Of a stretch of DNA of 16,223 nt, positions 14,144 to 16,223 are shown piece by piece. Location of the stretch: assembly GCA_947567585.1 (NCBI GenBank), contig CANONE010000036.1:1-16223 (forward strand), in the 5' to 3' direction. The DNA is from an uncultured Clostridia bacterium (GTDB lineage: Bacteria; Bacillota; Clostridia; Oscillospirales; Acutalibacteraceae). Numbering within the stretch: position 1 is the first letter of the stretch; the number at the start of each line of letters is the position of its first letter. The position numbers and the translations under genes are program-made. The notes beneath the pieces are model-generated. The model was not told the DNA's origin. It saw nothing but the letters and a program-made list of their open reading frames with translations, and did no database searches.

Positions 14144-15921
14144 TGCCGCCGCGTTTTATGCCTAGAGGGCCTATTGAAAAGCCGAAAGACCGAAAAAAGG
14201 TGCTTCTGCGCCTGTGGGGATACATTTACGCCCATAAGTTTATGGCATTGGGCGCGGTGCTGCTCACGGTGGGCAGCAACCTTTTGGCGCTGCTGGGGCC
14301 TTACCTCTCCGGCCGGGCCATCGACGCCATCGGGTTAATAAAAGGGGGCGTGGATTTCCCCTCGGTGTTCTTCTACTGCGGGCTGATGATCCTCTTTTAC
14401 GCCGCCTCCTCGGGGCTCTCTTACGCCCTGTCTATTCTGATGATCAAGCTCAGCCAGAGAATTGTCCGGGAGATGCGCCAGCAGGTTTTCGACAGGCTGA
14501 CCACTTTGCCTGTGCGGTACTTTGACCAACACCAAACCGGCGACATTGTCAGCCACCTGTCCTATGACATTGACACGGTAAACGCCTCTTTGTCCAATGA
14601 CCTTTTGCAGATTGCCGCCAGCGCCATCACGGTCTTTGGGTCGCTGATCATGATGATTGCCATCTCCCCCATGCTGGTGCTGGTCTTCGCCGTGACCATT
14701 CCCCTGTCCGTCCTCTTCACCCGCTACATGACCCGGAAGGTCCGGCCGCTTTTCCACAAGCGCTCTGTGAAGCTGGGGGAGCTCAACGGCTTTGTGGAGG
14801 AGATCATCAGCGGGCAGAAGACCACCAAGGCTTACCATCAGGAAGAGACCATGACCGGCCGCTTTGACGTAAAGAATAAGGAGGCCGTGGACGCCTACTA
14901 TAACGCCGACTATTACGGCGCTATGACCGGTCCTTCGGTGAACTTTATCAACAACCTTTCTCTGGCCTTTATCAGCGTTTTTGGGGCCATCCTCTTTCTT
15001 TTGCAGAAGATCTCCATTGGCGACCTGTCCTCCTTTGTGCTGTATTCCCGGCGGTTCTCCGGGCCCATCAACGAGATGGCCAATATTGTCAGCGAATTGC
15101 AGTCCGCCTGCGCCGCCGCCGAGCGGGTCTTCGAGCTGATGGACCAGCCCCCGGAGCCCGCGGATGTAAAAGGCGCTGTGGAGCTCAGTCATGTCCAGGG
15201 GGACGTCCGGATGGAGTCTGTCCGCTTTGGCTATGATCCGGACAAGACCATCATCCACAACCTGGACCTGCACGCCCCGCCCGGGGCCCTGACCGCCATT
15301 GTAGGCCCCACCGGCGCGGGCAAAACCACGCTGATCAACCTGCTCATGCGTTTCTACGACCCGGACAGCGGCCGCATTACCCTGGACGGCCGGAGCATCG
15401 GCGAGGCCACCCGGAAAAGCCTGCGGCTCTCCTACGCCATGGTATTGCAGGACACCTGGCTCTTTACGGGCACCATCTTTGAAAACCTGGCCTACGGCAA
15501 AAAGGACGCCCGCCGGGAGGATGTGGAAGCCGCCGCCAAAGCGGCCCGGATCCACCGTTACATCATGTCCCTGCCCAATGGCTACGACACCATTTTGGAT
15601 GAAAACGGCATCAACATCTCCCAGGGCCAGAAACAGCTTTTGACCATCGCCCGGGCCATGCTGCTGGACGCCAAAATGCTGATTCTGGACGAAGCCACCT
15701 CCAACGTGGACACCCGCACCGAGCAGCAGATTCAAGCCGCCATGCGCACCCTGATGAAGGACAAAACCTGCTTCGTCATCGCCCACCGGCTCTCCACCAT
15801 CCAGAACGCCAACAATATCCTGGTGGTCCGGGACGGGGACATTGTCGAGCAGGGCGACCACCAAGCCCTCATGGCCAAAAACGGTTTCTATGCCAGCCTT
15901 TACAACTCACAGTTCCAGTAG
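14143..15921 (+). CDS. Heterodimeric ABC exporter, second subunit (catalytic-site partner)
   Basis: This 592-residue half-transporter has six membrane helices (about 32-310) and a nucleotide-binding domain (about 350-590). Walker A is GPTGAGKTT (388-396), the Q-loop is VLQDTWLF (434-441), Walker B is MLILDE (512-517) with canonical Glu517, and the switch histidine is His548 (IAHRLS). Its signature is the altered NISQGQ (491-496) rather than LSGGQ. So its own Walker motifs pair with the normal signature of the first subunit to form the active site, while its altered signature completes the degenerate site. ATG at 14143 overlaps the first gene's TGA by one base, with AAAGGGGGG 6 bases upstream, indicating translational coupling and one-to-one assembly. 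Met at 14158 is an alternative start. Confidence 0.95.
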   Translation: MPPRFMPRGPIEKPKDRKKVLLRLWGYIYAHKFMALGAVLLTVGSNLLALLGPYLSGRAIDAIGLIKGGVDFPSVFFYCGLMILFYAASSGLSYALSILMIKLSQRIVREMRQQVFDRLTTLPVRYFDQHQTGDIVSHLSYDIDTVNASLSNDLLQIAASAITVFGSLIMMIAISPMLVLVFAVTIPLSVLFTRYMTRKVRPLFHKRSVKLGELNGFVEEIISGQKTTKAYHQEETMTGRFDVKNKEAVDAYYNADYYGAMTGPSVNFINNLSLAFISVFGAILFLLQKISIGDLSSFVLYSRRFSGPINEMANIVSELQSACAAAERVFELMDQPPEPADVKGAVELSHVQGDVRMESVRFGYDPDKTIIHNLDLHAPPGALTAIVGPTGAGKTTLINLLMRFYDPDSGRITLDGRSIGEATRKSLRLSYAMVLQDTWLFTGTIFENLAYGKKDARREDVEAAAKAARIHRYIMSLPNGYDTILDENGINISQGQKQLLTIARAMLLDAKMLILDEATSNVDTRTEQQIQAAMRTLMKDKTCFVIAHRLSTIQNANNILVVRDGDIVEQGDHQALMAKNGFYASLYNSQFQ

Positions 15922-15949
15922 AGCACGATAAAATACCCCTTACAGATCA

Positions 15950-15976
15950 AAAGGGCCGGGATTATCCCGGCCCTTT
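15950..15976. terminator. Bidirectional intrinsic terminator between convergent genes
   Basis: AAAGGGCCGGGA (15950-15961) pairs perfectly with TCCCGGCCCTTT (15965-15976) around a 3-base loop. On the plus strand it is followed by CTTTC after the TTT of the stem; on the minus strand the stem ends in TTTTGATC. It lies 28 bases after the second ABC gene and 39 bases after the pyrophosphatase stop, serving both. Confidence 0.88.
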
Positions 15977-16015
15977 CTTTCACTTATTGAGGAAGCAGGC
16001 GTATCGCGGCCGCTT

Positions 16016-16222
16016 TTACGCCTTGCAAAAATCATTGAGATACTTGTCCAGGCAAGCCTTGATAACGGCCCTGGCGTCTTCGGGACCCCGGGCCTCGCTG
16101 ATTTCGGTATTCTTATCGTTTTCCAGCTGTTTATAGACCTTGAAGAAATGGCGCATCTCCTCAAAGATGTGGGTGGGCAGCTGGGAGATGCTCTTATAGC
16201 TGTTATAGGTGGGGTCGTCAAA
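16016..16222 (-). CDS. ppa: Inorganic pyrophosphatase (class I), C-terminal part only
   Basis: The last 68 codons of a gene that enters from the right edge. The translation begins FDDPTYNSYKSISQLP, continues with IFEEMRHFFKVYKQLE and ends in a cysteine-containing LNDFCKA tail. The sequence matches my memory of the C-terminal end of clostridial and bacteroidal soluble inorganic diphosphatases, where the segment HFFxxYKQLE is characteristic. The enzyme hydrolyses pyrophosphate to two phosphates in the cytoplasm and pulls biosynthetic reactions forward. Active-site residues lie upstream of the window. The gene converges on the ABC operon and shares its terminator. Confidence 0.85.
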   Translation of the reverse strand, partial: FDDPTYNSYKSISQLPTHIFEEMRHFFKVYKQLENDKNTEISEARGPEDARAVIKACLDKYLNDFCKA

Positions 16223-16223
16223 G

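Noticed and set aside
14335..15864. 509-codon open frame on the minus strand opposite the second ABC gene
   Set aside because: Same reasons: antisense to a clear gene, with low-complexity His/Gly/Val composition.
15940..16221. 93-codon minus-strand frame at the right end
   Set aside because: It overlaps the terminator and a different frame that clearly encodes the end of a pyrophosphatase.
1..16223. CRISPR arrays, tRNA or rRNA genes, insertion sequences with transposase
   Set aside because: No regularly spaced repeats, no tRNA-like cloverleaf with a TTCRA loop and no transposase motifs were seen by eye on either strand.

Overview
The window looks like chromosomal DNA of a GC-rich, low-oxygen Firmicute, most likely a gut Clostridia of the Oscillospiraceae type (Flavonifractor/Pseudoflavonifractor-like). 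This is inferred from the Na+-pumping biotin decarboxylase genes, strong AAGGAG-type ribosome sites, sigma-A-like promoters of the TTGNCA/TATAAT form, and a teichoic-acid-like polymer locus. I ran no database search, so the genus is a guess.

Layout. (1) Positions 1-1650, minus strand: three subunits of a membrane-bound, sodium-translocating biotin-dependent decarboxylase, in the order gamma/delta-type small subunit, biotin carrier, beta subunit (cut by the window edge). A good promoter lies at 1756-1784. The carboxyltransferase alpha subunit is not in the window. (2) 1805-2407, minus: a GNAT acetyltransferase. (3) 2611-12027, minus: an apparent eight-gene operon for a cell-surface glycopolymer, read from a consensus promoter at 12092-12120. 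In transcription order it holds a GT2 glycosyltransferase, a Wzx-type flippase, a CDP-glycerol glycerophosphotransferase family protein, a membrane polyprenyl glycosylphosphotransferase, a 64-residue two-helix membrane protein, a TagA/WecG family transferase, UDP-GlcNAc 2-epimerase (wecB) and an LtaS/MdoB-like sulfatase-fold membrane enzyme. (4) 12335-15921, plus: two overlapping genes for a heterodimeric ABC exporter. They are read divergently from the polymer operon, from a promoter whose -35 box sits inside a perfect 8-bp inverted repeat resembling a MarR-family operator. (5) 15950-15976: a shared bidirectional terminator, then the 3' end of a convergent class I inorganic pyrophosphatase gene.

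How the genes may work together. The epimerase would make UDP-ManNAc for the TagA-type enzyme. The glycosylphosphotransferase would start the chain on undecaprenyl phosphate. GT2 and the CDP-glycerol family enzyme would extend or decorate it, Wzx would flip it, and the LtaS-like enzyme would add phosphoglycerol or a related group outside the membrane. This mixes wall-teichoic-acid parts (TagA, TagB/F-like) with capsule-type export (Wzx) and lipoteichoic-type chemistry; no TagGH exporter, TagD or Wzy is visible here.

The most unusual non-coding signal is a set of short palindromic elements carrying a CTAAGGCC-like core. They sit at four gene junctions in and just after the polymer operon (2441-2543, 4676-4742, 5903-5949, 8304-8408). 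Two of them share a hairpin whose stem differs by two paired, compensating changes, which is direct evidence that the folded structure is conserved. A further ~210 bp next to the 8304 copy is unexplained.
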